Below, one piece after another: positions 1-8,084 of a stretch of 44,135 nucleotides of DNA (its first letter is position 1; every line of letters begins with the position of its first letter). The stretch is from Candidatus Tabaqchalia intestinavium (GTDB lineage Bacteria > Bacillota > Clostridia > Oscillospirales > CAJFTT01), in assembly GCA_904420005.1 (NCBI GenBank), contig CAJFTT010000032.1, positions 1 to 44,135 of the forward strand, in the 5' to 3' direction. The notes beneath the pieces are model-generated. The model saw only the letters and a program-made list of their open reading frames with translations. It ran no database searches and was not told where the DNA came from. The position numbers and the translations under genes were made by a program.

Positions 1-33
1 CGAGCGATCCGTTTGCTGCAAACGGATCGCTCG
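1..33. terminator. Perfect hairpin, probable terminator of a gene left of the window
   Basis: Bases 1-15 (CGAGCGATCCGTTTG) are exactly complementary to 19-33, with a 3-base loop, followed by CCTCTTTTGC. This reads as a rho-independent terminator, most naturally for a plus-strand gene ending left of the window. The T-run is imperfect, and the gene it would serve is not visible. Confidence 0.6.
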
Positions 34-164
34 CCTCTTTTGCAAGCTGCGCTGGCACGACAACGCAGCGGGGGGTGCGGGAAATTGCGCCGGGGGGCGC
101 AGCAGCCGCGCCCGCTGGCCGCCGTTTTGCCCGCGGCCGGGGGATGCGCGGGGAGAAATAACCG

Positions 165-203
165 AGCGGGAGGGGAGAACGAATTTCGTTTTCCCCTCCC
201 GCT
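165..203. terminator. 19-bp hairpin downstream of galU
   Basis: Arm 165-183 (AGCGGGAGGGGAGAACGAA) pairs with 185-203, with one G-U pair and almost no loop. It lies about 50 bases past the galU stop, so it is the likely terminator for the minus-strand fol-to-galU gene train. T-tracts are weak on both sides, so directionality is uncertain. Confidence 0.6.
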
Positions 204-255
204 TTGCGCCTGGCTTCATTGCCAGCTCGGCGGCTTCAGGAGCGCCGCCGGCGCG

Positions 256-1125
256 TCACAGGGTTTTGGCCAGCTCTTTGAGATAAGCGCGGAATCCATC
301 GCCCACTTCGGGATGCCGCAGCGCGACCTCGCAGGTTGCCTGCAGGATGCCCAGCTTGTTGCCCATGTCGTAGCGCGTTCCCTCGAAATCCACGCCCGTC
401 ATGCCGCGGGTGACGGCCAGTTCCTTCATCGCGTCGGTCAGCTGAATTTCGCCGCCTGCGCCGGGCGCCGTATGGTCGAGAATGTCGAAGATCTCCGGCG
501 GCAGCACGCAGCGGCCGAGGATGGAGAACAGCGAAAGGATCTCGTCCGGGCGGGGTTTCTCAACCATGTTGGTGACGCTGTAGATCCGGTCGTGCAGCGG
601 GGAGACGGCGAGAGAGGAATATTTCGTAATGGCCTCCGCCGTGACCTCCTTCATGCCGACTACGCCCAGGCCATATTCCTCATAAGCCGCGCACAGCTGC
701 CCGATGGCGGGATTGTCCCCGATGATGACGTCGTCGCCGTAAAGCACCGCAAACGGTTCGTTGCCCACGAAGCTGCGCGCCGATTTGATGGCGTGGCCCA
801 GGCCCAGCGTTTGCTTCTGGCGGATGAAATAGATGTTGGCCAGCTGTGCCGGCGCGCGCACGCTGCGCAGCATATCGTTCTTGCCGCTGGAGGCAAGGCG
901 CTCCTCCAGCTCGGGGTAATAGTCGAAATGATCCTCCAGCGCGCCCTTGCCGCGGTTGGTGATGATGAGAATGTCGGTGATGCCCGCGCGCACCGCTTCC
1001 TCGACGATGTACTGGATGGCGGGCTTGTCGACGATGGGGAGCATCTCCTTAGGGATGGACTTGGACGCGGGGAGCACCCGCGTGCCGAGACCTGCGGCGG
1101 GAATGACGGCTTTTGTGACTTTCAT
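256..1125 (-). CDS. galU: UTP--glucose-1-phosphate uridylyltransferase
   Basis: GalU makes UDP-glucose from UTP and glucose-1-phosphate in the cytoplasm, supplying cell-envelope polysaccharide and glycolipid synthesis. The 289-residue protein has the full family length. The N-terminal nucleotide-binding signature is present (VIPAAGLGTRVLPASKSIPK, about residues 6-25), as are the VDKPAIQYIVEEA segment, the GLGHAI motif near residue 109 and FAVLYGDDV near 127. The ATG has a TGGAGG ribosome site about 8 bases upstream. It is the last gene of the leftward train, 53 bases after the DUF4185 lipoprotein gene, so co-transcription is likely. GlgC in this window is a related nucleotidyltransferase, but the sequence signatures distinguish the two clearly. 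Confidence 0.96.
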   Translation of the reverse strand: MKVTKAVIPAAGLGTRVLPASKSIPKEMLPIVDKPAIQYIVEEAVRAGITDILIITNRGKGALEDHFDYYPELEERLASSGKNDMLRSVRAPAQLANIYFIRQKQTLGLGHAIKSARSFVGNEPFAVLYGDDVIIGDNPAIGQLCAAYEEYGLGVVGMKEVTAEAITKYSSLAVSPLHDRIYSVTNMVEKPRPDEILSLFSILGRCVLPPEIFDILDHTAPGAGGEIQLTDAMKELAVTRGMTGVDFEGTRYDMGNKLGILQATCEVALRHPEVGDGFRAYLKELAKTL

Positions 1126-1178
1126 ATGTTTTTACCTCCATTTATTTTTGCGGGGCGCGCCCGCTGGTCGGACTCTGG

Positions 1179-3431
1179 TCAGGCGATCTCGAACATCGTG
1201 ACGAAGCGTGGATGGTAATCGTAGACCCGCGCATCGTAATCCTTGGTGCTGTTGCAGTTATAGCTGATGAGCAGCTCGCCCGGGCGGGAGAGATGCGGAT
1301 GCGCTTTGGCATTGTAGGTATATACCCCTTCGTTGCCCTTGGCCGAGAGCTGGTCGACCTCGGGGCAGTGGTACATGCGCGTGATGTCCTCAAAGGGACC
1401 GTAAGGCGTGTCGGAGAGCGCGAAATGCAGATATTCGCTCTGGCAGTAGTCGGTGTAGACCAGCATGTATTTGCCGGCAAACTGCCCGGTCTGGATGGGC
1501 GTGATGCTGACCTCCGAGGAAACCTCCGCCCGGCTGATCGTGGCGTCGAGGCTGTTGGCGTTTTCGATGCCGGTTTTCCATTCGCTGCCGGTGTAATATT
1601 CCCAGCGGCCGGCCCTGGCGATGTTGTCGGCCGTCGTGCGTGCGACGACTAGGCGCTTGGAGCCGGGGCGGCCGAGATAGCCGTAGATATAGATATATCC
1701 GTCTGGATTCGGCACGCCGGACGCTTCGGTATTGTCCAGCACAGCCATGCCCATAATGACCTCCTGGCTGCCCTCGCGCACCATCATGGGCACGCCCTGC
1801 AGGCGGCGGGGCGCGTTGAGATCGGGGAAGCCCGTCGCCTCGTCGATCGGGAAGGAGGTGAGATCCATGCGGTCAGCGCTCCAGTTGGAGTTGAATTTGA
1901 AACCGGAGACGTAATAACGGTCGTCCACCTTGACGGCGTCCTGCAGCCAGATGGAGTCAGTGAGGATGTTGCCGCCGGAATCCTTCTGCGTGATGAACTG
2001 GATGTTTTTGGGGTCGGGGATATTGCCCGTCAGGAAGGCCATCGAGTGGTTGACGAACCCATCGCGCTGAATCTGCAGCGTGGAGAAGTCGACGGTGCCG
2101 GTGGCGGTGTCGCTGAAATTAAAGATCGTTTTGGACTCGGCGGTCGCGGCGCCGACCGTATCCGCGCCGTTGAGATGCACGGTGTAGATCCCGTCCGCCG
2201 CGAGCCAGCCCGATTGGTTGGAGAAAAGGCCCGTCCAGTCGCGCGACGGTTCGACCGCCCAGCCGGAGCCGCAGAAGAAACGCACCTCCGACACGCCGAA
2301 CTTGCCGCCGCCCCAGGTGCCGTCCGCCGCCGGCACCGTCAGTTTGACGTAGCGCGCCTGCGCACCGCCGAAATTGACCGTTCCGCCGCCGACCAGGTTG
2401 GTGGCCGCGAGCGCTTCGCTGCCGTCGGCCTGGGCGAATTCAAAGATGGTGCTGTCACCGTTTTTCAGTTGCGTCCAGGCGCTGCCGTCCACGGAATAGG
2501 AAATCTCCACGTTGCGCACGCCGCAGTCGAGCGCCGCGGGGTCGTTATAGTTCCACACGGCCATTTCCCCGAGCGGGTAGGTGCCGTCGAGATCGAACAC
2601 GATGTCCCCGCTGGCCTTGGTGGACAGATACATGTCGGCCTTCCGGTTGGAATGCGTGTCCTGCGCGCTCCACGCGCCGCTCATGCCGCTGTTGTTGGCC
2701 ACGGCATAGGGGTTGAGGCTGACGGCGGTCTGCTGGTACAGCACAGCCGACGGCAGAACGGTTCCGGCCGTGTCGGGATGCGTCTTGAAGCGGAAGAAGC
2801 GCGCCTCCGCCAGGCCATACCGGGTCTCGCCGTTGTCCAGCGTGCCGAAGTTGCCCTCGCCCGCGCCGCCCTGCGGCATGATCTTGATATAGCGCGCCGC
2901 CACGCCGCCGAAATCGATGGGTTCCCCGCCCTCGAGATTGCTCGCGGAGGCCTGGCCGCTCGTGTCGCCCTTGGCGAGGATATACGGGTAGCCTTCGCCC
3001 TGCAGCTCGGTGTAAGATTCCCCGTCGGTCGAATAGAAAATCTGCACCGCCCGCAGCCCGGCGTTTTCATACCCTTCCGCGCACAGGTTCCACAGATAAA
3101 GCTCGCCGATCGGTTGCACCTGTTCCAGCTTGAAGAGGAAGTAGGGCGTCTGCGCGCCGGGGTCGGACACGACCATATGCGCCAGATCGTTGTCATGCAG
3201 ATGGTTGGGCGCGTCCATGCCGCTCATGCCGGCGTTGTTGACGGCGGCCGCGGCGTCCGTCTCCGCGCCGGCGCCGTCGATCAGGCTGGCCGTGGCGGGG
3301 AGATATTCGCCGGTGAAAAATTTGCTCGGGCCGTTGCCCGTGGGCGTCTGCGGCTCCTCGTTTTGCCGGCAGGAGGAGAGAGAGAGGCAGACAAGCGCGA
3401 GGGAAAGGATGAGCGCGACGAGCTTCTTCAT
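1179..3431 (-). CDS. Lipoprotein with two discoidin-like domains and a C-terminal DUF4185-like region
   Basis: This is a 750-residue predicted lipoprotein. Residues 1-20 form a signal peptide ending in lipobox LSSC, so Cys21 would be lipidated and the protein exported. Two tandem modules of about 160 residues follow. Each begins with NNxGMSG and ends with an (I/V)xFGGxxARY(I/V)K...G(L/V)xExRFF pattern, typical of F5/8 type C (discoidin) carbohydrate-binding folds. The last 330 or so residues resemble the DUF4185/beta-propeller glycan-active fold (GRWEYYTGSEW, MLVYTDYCQ, PHLSRPGELLISYN). A role in binding or cleaving an extracellular glycan is inference. It sits 40 bases after the repeat-protein gene and 53 bases before galU. 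The ATG follows AAGGAGGTATCTT. No catalytic residues could be assigned from sequence alone. Confidence 0.8.
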   Translation of the reverse strand: MKKLVALILSLALVCLSLSSCRQNEEPQTPTGNGPSKFFTGEYLPATASLIDGAGAETDAAAAVNNAGMSGMDAPNHLHDNDLAHMVVSDPGAQTPYFLFKLEQVQPIGELYLWNLCAEGYENAGLRAVQIFYSTDGESYTELQGEGYPYILAKGDTSGQASASNLEGGEPIDFGGVAARYIKIMPQGGAGEGNFGTLDNGETRYGLAEARFFRFKTHPDTAGTVLPSAVLYQQTAVSLNPYAVANNSGMSGAWSAQDTHSNRKADMYLSTKASGDIVFDLDGTYPLGEMAVWNYNDPAALDCGVRNVEISYSVDGSAWTQLKNGDSTIFEFAQADGSEALAATNLVGGGTVNFGGAQARYVKLTVPAADGTWGGGKFGVSEVRFFCGSGWAVEPSRDWTGLFSNQSGWLAADGIYTVHLNGADTVGAATAESKTIFNFSDTATGTVDFSTLQIQRDGFVNHSMAFLTGNIPDPKNIQFITQKDSGGNILTDSIWLQDAVKVDDRYYVSGFKFNSNWSADRMDLTSFPIDEATGFPDLNAPRRLQGVPMMVREGSQEVIMGMAVLDNTEASGVPNPDGYIYIYGYLGRPGSKRLVVARTTADNIARAGRWEYYTGSEWKTGIENANSLDATISRAEVSSEVSITPIQTGQFAGKYMLVYTDYCQSEYLHFALSDTPYGPFEDITRMYHCPEVDQLSAKGNEGVYTYNAKAHPHLSRPGELLISYNCNSTKDYDARVYDYHPRFVTMFEIA

Positions 3432-3471
3432 AAGATACCTCCTTCATACGGATGGTTGGGGTGTCAGGCGT

Positions 3472-4740
3472 TCAGGCGTCGATGTCGAACGTATAGGTCG
3501 CGATGACCTCTCCGGTGCTTTTGATGGAGACGGTGATGGTGCTTTCCCCGGAAGTGGTGACGTTTTTCGGGTGCGAATAGGTGAAGTAGCAGCCGCCGTT
3601 TGTGTTGTTGACCCAGGATTCAATGGTGCAGGTGGAGGTTTTGTTCTGATGATCCTTCCAGCGGAACACCAGGTCCACCGTGCGCCCAGGCTTGCCGCCG
3701 CTGAGCGTTCCGGTGCAGTAGATCCGGTCATCGGGCGAAAATGTGGTGGTTTGGGTGTCGGCGGTGCCGTCGGTGGACAGAAAGCCGTCAAAAGTCCAGT
3801 GATAGAGCGCTTGCTCGCAATCGGCGCTGTAATCCTCGCTGTCGCGGAAGTCGCCCAGCGCGTCGAACGCCTCCATCGCGCCGGCATAATCCTCCGCCTC
3901 ATACAGCGCGAGCGCCGCTTCGTAAGCCGCTTCGTTTTGATACTGCTCGACGAGCGCCGCAGCCTCCTCTTCGGAAGGATAATCCACGGCGTTTTTCGCC
4001 GCTTCCTCCGCCTGCGCCCAGTCCTTTTCCTCTGCATATTGCTGCGCGAGCAGCGACCAGAGCCGGCGCTCCTGCGTCACGGAATCCTCCTGGCCGCCCG
4101 CCTGATTGACCTGCTCGAGCAGCGCGATGGCGCCCGGAAGATCGCCCGCTTCCTCCGCGGCCGTCGCGGCGGTGCGCAGATAGGTCAGGCGCAGCGCTGC
4201 CGCATCGCGGTAATCTGTATACGCCGCCAGCTGCGCGGCCGCAGCTTCGTACTGCGCCTGCGCGGCCAGCGCCTGGGCATAGGTGTAGGCCGTCTGGGCG
4301 CATTGCTCGTCGGCGTCGGCCTGCCCCGACTGTGCAAATTCCGCAAGGGCCGCCTCGAAGTCCCCCGCCTGCCGCAGCTGCAGGCCCAGCGCGTAGCAGG
4401 CGCGGCCCCAATAGGCCCGGCTGTCCCGGTAATCTCCCAGGGCACTGAACGCCGCCTTGGCCGCCGCGGGCTCGGTTTCCAGCTGCGCCGCCGCCTGCAG
4501 ATACTGCCGCAGGGTTTCGACGTCGCCGTAGCCGTCGCGGATGGCGAGGGATTTGTCGTAGGCAGCCTGCGCGTCCTGCTCCTCGAGCAGGCGCAGCGCA
4601 GCGCTGTACTGCATCGCCGGCACAGCCAGGAAGCAAAACAGGAATACGGCCAGCGCCAATACCGCCGCGCCCGCGCCGCCCAGCACGCACAGACGCTGCT
4701 TTTTGCTTGTCGCGGCCCAGAGGGCTCGCAAGTTTTTCAT
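3472..4740 (-). CDS. Membrane-anchored tetratricopeptide-like repeat protein
   Basis: A 422-residue protein of unknown function. A short basic N-terminus precedes one transmembrane segment (about residues 20-42), placing the rest outside the membrane. The middle (about 45-310) is Ala/Glu/Tyr-rich and helical, with degenerate units such as FSALGDYRDSRAYW and FDALGDFRDSEDYS, in the style of TPR/Sel1-like GDYRDS repeats. The last 110 residues are beta-rich with Ser/Thr and look like a small beta-sandwich domain. A longer reading frame continues 50 codons upstream, but the ATG at 4740 is preceded by GGAAAGGATGG and by the basic TM start, so that start is chosen. It lies 49 bases after folK and 40 bases before the DUF4185 lipoprotein; both products would be surface exposed. 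Confidence 0.8.
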   Translation of the reverse strand: MKNLRALWAATSKKQRLCVLGGAGAAVLALAVFLFCFLAVPAMQYSAALRLLEEQDAQAAYDKSLAIRDGYGDVETLRQYLQAAAQLETEPAAAKAAFSALGDYRDSRAYWGRACYALGLQLRQAGDFEAALAEFAQSGQADADEQCAQTAYTYAQALAAQAQYEAAAAQLAAYTDYRDAAALRLTYLRTAATAAEEAGDLPGAIALLEQVNQAGGQEDSVTQERRLWSLLAQQYAEEKDWAQAEEAAKNAVDYPSEEEAAALVEQYQNEAAYEAALALYEAEDYAGAMEAFDALGDFRDSEDYSADCEQALYHWTFDGFLSTDGTADTQTTTFSPDDRIYCTGTLSGGKPGRTVDLVFRWKDHQNKTSTCTIESWVNNTNGGCYFTYSHPKNVTTSGESTITVSIKSTGEVIATYTFDIDA

Positions 4741-4789
4741 GCAGATTCCATCCTTTCCGATGGGGCGCCGCTGCGGGACCGCCCATGGC

Positions 4790-5299
4790 TCATCTCTGGG
4801 TGGAGATGTGGCAGGGGCGGCCTTTTGAGCGGCGGATCTCCGTGATCTCCCCGGCCAGCGCCTCGGCGGCCGCGGAGAAGTCGTAGCCATAGGCTTTTTT
4901 CTGCGGGAACAGCTCCAGCAGCGGCGCGAGCACGAATGCGCGCTCCATCCAGTAGGGGTGCGGGATGGTCAGGTGTTTTTCCGACACCTCCACCCCCTCC
5001 CAGAGCAGGATGTCGATGTCGATGGTGCGCGGCCCCCAATGAATTTTGCGCTCCCGGCCGCCTTCCTGCTCGATCGTATGGAGCAGGGAAAGCAGGGCAT
5101 AGGGGGACAGCGCGGTGTCTGCTTCGGCGCACAGGTTGAAAAACGGCGACTGCAGCGTATTGCCCCAGGGCGGCGTCTCGTAAAAGCTGGAAACGCGGGT
5201 CAGCGCAGCGCCCCGCGTATGCAGCGCCCGCAGCGCGTTCAGAATGTTTTCTTCCCGGTCTCCCTGGTTGGAGCCGAGGCTGAGCAGGACCCGGCTCAT
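4790..5299 (-). CDS. folK: 2-amino-4-hydroxy-6-hydroxymethyldihydropteridine diphosphokinase
   Basis: HPPK transfers pyrophosphate from ATP to 6-hydroxymethyl-dihydropterin, the step just before dihydropteroate synthase in folate synthesis. The 169-residue protein starts with the family signature LSLGSNQGDRE. It carries the motif WGPRTIDIDILLW, in which Asp94 and Asp96 are the expected magnesium ligands, and the HPYWMERAFVLAPL segment. The ATG overlaps the folB stop codon (ATGA, 5296-5299), showing tight coupling to folB. The frame runs upstream of this ATG without stops, but the added sequence has no family similarity. Confidence 0.95.
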   Translation of the reverse strand: MSRVLLSLGSNQGDREENILNALRALHTRGAALTRVSSFYETPPWGNTLQSPFFNLCAEADTALSPYALLSLLHTIEQEGGRERKIHWGPRTIDIDILLWEGVEVSEKHLTIPHPYWMERAFVLAPLLELFPQKKAYGYDFSAAAEALAGEITEIRRSKGRPCHISTQR

Positions 5300-5670
5300 G
5301 CGCGCTCCCTCCGCAGGCGGAATGCGACATAGTCGAACGTCGCGTTCATCGGCGCGTGCGGCTTGCGCAGCGTCAGTTCGAGCGCGCGCACCTGCGGGAA
5401 GGCGGCGAGCACAGCGTCCGCGACGCGGCTGGCCGCCGCTTCGATGAGCTGATAGGGCCGCGCGCAGAAGGCGGCGCGCACCGTCTTGGCGACGGCGGAA
5501 TAGTTGACCGTGTCCTCCAGCCGGTCGCTCTGCATGGCGCGCGACAGATCCGCCGTGAGAACCAGGTCCAGCTGGAACGGCTGCCCGTTTTCGGTTTCTT
5601 CCGGGTTGACCCCGTGATAAGCGTACAGCGTCAGTCCATGAATCAAAATTTCCTGCAATGCTGCGTCCAA
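5296..5670 (-). CDS. folB: Dihydroneopterin aldolase
   Basis: FolB cleaves 7,8-dihydroneopterin to 6-hydroxymethyl-dihydropterin and glycolaldehyde. The 124-residue protein matches the family's length of about 120. It shows ILIHGLTLYAYHGVNPEE at the N-terminus, LIEAAASRVADAVL (with the conserved Glu) in the middle and ELTLRKPHAPM with the catalytic-site Lys near the end. The start is a TTG at 5670, placed 8 bases after AAAGGCGGG; no ATG gives a full-length family N-terminus. The stop overlaps the folK start. Upstream, a 374-base gap holding a dispersed repeat separates it from folP. Confidence 0.94.
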   Translation of the reverse strand: MDAALQEILIHGLTLYAYHGVNPEETENGQPFQLDLVLTADLSRAMQSDRLEDTVNYSAVAKTVRAAFCARPYQLIEAAASRVADAVLAAFPQVRALELTLRKPHAPMNATFDYVAFRLRRERA

Positions 5671-6044
5671 AACCGCAACCCGCCTTTCTTTTGGTCGTCG
5701 TTACCCTCGGTGAACAAGGGGAAAATGCAGTTTTCACGAAAATAAACAATCGCTCGGCTGCGTTTCCCCAGCTTGGCTGCCGTCGTGCGGCGGCTTTCCC
5801 TGCGCGCATTCTCCCCCTGCCGGATTCGCGGCGCTTTTCAAGCGAAAAACGAGCGATAAAGCCGACGAGACGGGCCGGGCATGCGCCGAATTCGAGCGCG
5901 CGGTCCCGCGTTCATACCTGCCGGCGGCGCGTTGCCTGTTATCCACCCAGGCAGAAAAGCCTACGCACCGACCGGAAGATCGGTCCCCGCTTTGACTGAT
6001 CAGAGGGAAGGGGAGAACTCGTGCGCCGGGTGATCCGTCTCGCG
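5671..6044. other. Gene-free gap between folP and folB
   Basis: No credible gene is seen here. The part nearest folB holds a divergent copy of the dispersed repeat (5701-5880). The remainder (about 5880-6040) is GC-rich and unremarkable. No obvious promoter for folB was found, so it may be read through from folP. Confidence 0.6.
5701..5880 (+). repeat. Dispersed intergenic repeat, copy A (divergent)
   Basis: It starts with TTACCCTCGGTGAACAAGGG and ends with CGCGGCGCTTTTC...GAAAAACG...AAAGCCGACGAG. The end block closely matches copy D near 39000, and the start matches copies B and C. The middle is poorly conserved. Confidence 0.6.
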
Positions 6045-6872
6045 TCAGTCCTGCGGCATGCCGTAAAGCACGGCGTCCGCGACGCGCGCGGCCTGCACCG
6101 CGGCGGCCACGTCATGCACGCGGAGAATGTCCGCCCCGCCCTGCTGGCAGAGCGTGTGCGCCGCGATGGTGCCCGGCATCCGATCGCGAAACGGCGGGTT
6201 GCCCACAGGATACCCCACCACGCGCTTGCGCGAGGCCCCCACCAGGTAGGCATAATCCGGCACGCGCGTCTCGCGCGTGCAGCGCAGCAAGGTCAGACAG
6301 TCGTCCATATCCTTGCCGAACCCAATACCAGGGTCAAGGCAAATCCGATCCGGGCTTACGCCACCCAGCCGCAGCCGGTCCGCGCCTTTTTTGAGGTAAT
6401 CGCGCACTTCACGCACCACGCCGCGCGGATAAGAAGCCGCGCCCGGATGCATCAGCACACAGCCGGCGTCGAAATACGCCGCGACGCGGATCATGCCGGA
6501 TTCTTCGAAGCCCGAGACGTCATTGAGAATGTTGGCGCCCGCCAGCATTGCCTGCCGCGCCACCTCCGGGAAAAAGGTATCCACCGAAATGGGCAGACGC
6601 ACGGCCTCCCGCACGGCCTCGAGCACCGGCAGCAGCCGGGAAAGCTCCTCTTTTTCGGAGATTTGCTGGTAGCCTGGCCGCGTGGACTGCGCGCCGATAT
6701 CCAGGATATCCGCGCCTTCTTCCTCGATCTGCCGCGCGCGGGCCACCGCGTCTTCCACTGTGCAGTAACGCCCGCCGTCGGAAAAGGAATCCGGCGTCAC
6801 GTTGAGAATCCCCATGATATAGGTTCGGCCACCCAGTGGCAGAGAAAAATCGCGCCCCGCGAACACGGCCAT
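6045..6872 (-). CDS. folP: Dihydropteroate synthase
   Basis: DHPS condenses 6-hydroxymethyl-dihydropterin diphosphate with p-aminobenzoate and is the sulfonamide target. The 275-residue protein has the two diagnostic signatures: GILNVTPDSFSDGG near residues 21-34 and GADILDIGAQSTRPGY near 53-68. The LDPGIGFGKD pterin-site motif and the ASRKR segment follow. The ATG at 6872 has GGGAGG about 8 bases upstream. A promoter (6974-7002) lies about 100 bases ahead. It is the first gene of the leftward folate group, followed at a distance by folB-folK. No folE or pabA/B gene is in the window. Confidence 0.96.
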   Translation of the reverse strand: MAVFAGRDFSLPLGGRTYIMGILNVTPDSFSDGGRYCTVEDAVARARQIEEEGADILDIGAQSTRPGYQQISEKEELSRLLPVLEAVREAVRLPISVDTFFPEVARQAMLAGANILNDVSGFEESGMIRVAAYFDAGCVLMHPGAASYPRGVVREVRDYLKKGADRLRLGGVSPDRICLDPGIGFGKDMDDCLTLLRCTRETRVPDYAYLVGASRKRVVGYPVGNPPFRDRMPGTIAAHTLCQQGGADILRVHDVAAAVQAARVADAVLYGMPQD

Positions 6873-6973
6873 GCGCTCGTCCTCCCTCTATTTGTCTGCC
6901 GCGCTGCGCCCTCGCCCGACAGCAACCCTGTCCGGCGCGCATGCGAACGTCTTTTGGAGTTCATCACACAGCA

Positions 6974-7002
6974 GTATACCATATGGAAGGGAAAAAGACA
7001 AC
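6974..7002 (-). promoter_or_regulatory. Promoter of folP
   Basis: On the minus strand, -35 TTGTCT (6997-7002) and -10 TATACT (6974-6979) are separated by 17 bases. Transcription would start near 6967, giving a leader of about 95 bases before folP. Confidence 0.65.
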
Positions 7003-7097
7003 GCCGTGCGCGGATTTTTCTCTGTTGCCGTCGTGCCCAACAGCCTCCCGGCAGAAGAAACGGACGAAAAAATCATAAGGAATATCGACAAAATCTA

Positions 7098-7126
7098 TTT
7101 ACAATATTTTTCTTATATGTTAAAAT
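7098..7126 (+). promoter_or_regulatory. Promoter-like sequence in the gene-free region
   Basis: -35 TTTACA (7098-7103), a 17-base spacer and -10 TAAAAT (7121-7126) lie in an AT-rich patch. There is no recognised gene for about 490 bases downstream, so it may drive a small RNA or short ORF ending at the hairpin at 7460-7496, or be chance AT-richness. Confidence 0.4.
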
Positions 7127-7237
7127 AATAAAAACATTATCGGCGAACAAAGAGAAACACGGCTTTTCGGGGCCAAACGGACGACCGGTCAAACCGTCTC
7201 GCGATCGCGGGTGCCGGCCTAGCGGCTTTGTTACCTG

Positions 7238-7380
7238 AGCCTGCGCCCGTTTTTTACCCCAAAACTCCGTGGGTCCAGCGGTGAAAGGGAAACGGACAAG
7301 GCCGCGGCAGGACGGCGGGCGTATCCGCGTCCGTTCCAGCCATCGCTGCGTGCATTCCCCTTGTCCACCAAGGGGGAATA
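7238..7380 (-). repeat. Dispersed intergenic repeat, copy B (reverse orientation)
   Basis: The reverse complement reads TTGGTGGACAAGGGG, then GGCTGGAACGGACGCGG, GTCCTGCCGCGGCC, TTGTCCGTTTCCC, and ends at AAAAAACGGGCGCAGG. This is clearly alignable with copy C at 22416, blocks in the same order and spacing. Confidence 0.75.
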
Positions 7381-7459
7381 TGGGCGATGCTAGGAAAACT
7401 TGGATTTGTGCCCAAGGACGATCCGGCGGATGTTAGGAGAAACAACGCAACAGAGAAAG

Positions 7460-7496
7460 AAACATAGAGGGGCTGCAACGCGGCCCCTCTATGTTT
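7460..7496. terminator. 14-bp hairpin
   Basis: AAACATAGAGGGGC (7460-7473) is perfectly complementary to 7483-7496. On the minus strand it is followed by TTTC-rich sequence; on the plus strand only TTT follows. It could terminate a small plus-strand transcript starting near 7133. Confidence 0.5.
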
Positions 7497-7619
7497 CATG
7501 GGGGCGATCGATTTTGCGCCGCTCGGCAAACCGCATCCGGCGGATAGCGTAGGACGGAGCGCCGGCGCTGCGGAAAAACTGGGGGAGAGAGCTCGAAGGC
7601 AGGAAGGGGAGGAAATCCT

Positions 7620-7973
7620 ATGCTGGGTTGGAGACGGCGGCCTTACGATAAGTATGATGCGAAAGCCATGGAGATCATCCGAACTTGCCGGCGGCAACGC
7701 TGGAAGTGGAAAGGGATCATGTTGCTGATGGTGATACCGACGGTTGTGATCCTGGTCGCGCTGGTGTTGACTGTTCGGCAATACGGCCTGTGGTTTCTGC
7801 TGGCGCTGATGATCGTGCCGTCGCTGGAGCTGGGCTTTTTTGGGCGCCGGATCGCGGCGCTGGGCCGCTGGGAGAGCGACCAGCTTCGCCTGCTCGAGCG
7901 GCTGCGCACCGTGGAGGAAATGCGCGCCGCGCCGCCGCTTCCGCTGCAAAAAAGCGGGCAAAAAGAGAGTTGA
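7620..7973 (+). CDS. Small two-pass membrane protein, unknown function
   Basis: A 117-residue protein with a basic N-terminus (WRRRPYDKYD, CRRQRWKWK), a first hydrophobic segment at about residues 33-52 and a second at about 57-75, and a charged, helical C-terminus. No family was recognised. The start has a good site, GGGGAGGAAATCCT-ATG. It ends just past the -35 box of the rplU promoter, so it is probably transcribed separately from the ribosomal genes. The coding call rests on the ribosome site, the plausible membrane topology and the absence of a better frame. Confidence 0.65.
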   Translation: MLGWRRRPYDKYDAKAMEIIRTCRRQRWKWKGIMLLMVIPTVVILVALVLTVRQYGLWFLLALMIVPSLELGFFGRRIAALGRWESDQLRLLERLRTVEEMRAAPPLPLQKSGQKES

Positions 7974-7998
7974 CAAACCTTGCAATCTTTGGTAGAAT
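7970..7998 (+). promoter_or_regulatory. Promoter of rplU-prp-rpmA
   Basis: TTGACA (7970-7975), 17-base spacer, TAGAAT (7993-7998): near-consensus sigma-A promoter. It overlaps the end of the upstream small membrane protein gene. The start point is expected near 8005, about 80 bases before rplU. Confidence 0.85.
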
Positions 7999-8004
7999 AA
8001 ACGA

Positions 8005-8080
8005 TGCCGCATATCCCGGGCTTTCAAAATGGGCGTTTGCCCTGCCTTTGGTAGCGAGTCTACAAAAGAAAGTAGGTGCG
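8005..8080 (+). ncRNA. Candidate structured rplU leader (possible L21 leader)
   Basis: The 5' untranslated region of about 80 bases contains GGGCGTTTGCCC, able to form a hairpin, and other GGGC/GCCC pairs. Firmicutes rplU transcripts often carry an autoregulatory L21 leader. Position and hairpins fit, but no consensus match could be made by eye. Confidence 0.35.
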
Positions 8081-8084
8081 TGAA

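Larger units (their letters stand above)
6873..7619. other. Long gene-free region between folP and the L21 cluster
   Basis: This 747-base region holds, in order, the folP leader and promoter, an AT-rich patch with a plus-strand promoter-like pair (7098-7126), a reverse copy of the dispersed repeat (7238-7380), a 26-codon ORF (7387-7467, starting MLGKLGFVPKDD) and a hairpin (7460-7496). The short ORF ends inside the hairpin and is not recognised. It could be a small transcript unit or chance. Confidence 0.5.

Noticed and set aside
7130-7260. A riboswitch or 6S-like RNA downstream of the promoter at 7098
   Set aside because: No core motif of a known riboswitch could be matched, and the sequence does not close into one long hairpin.
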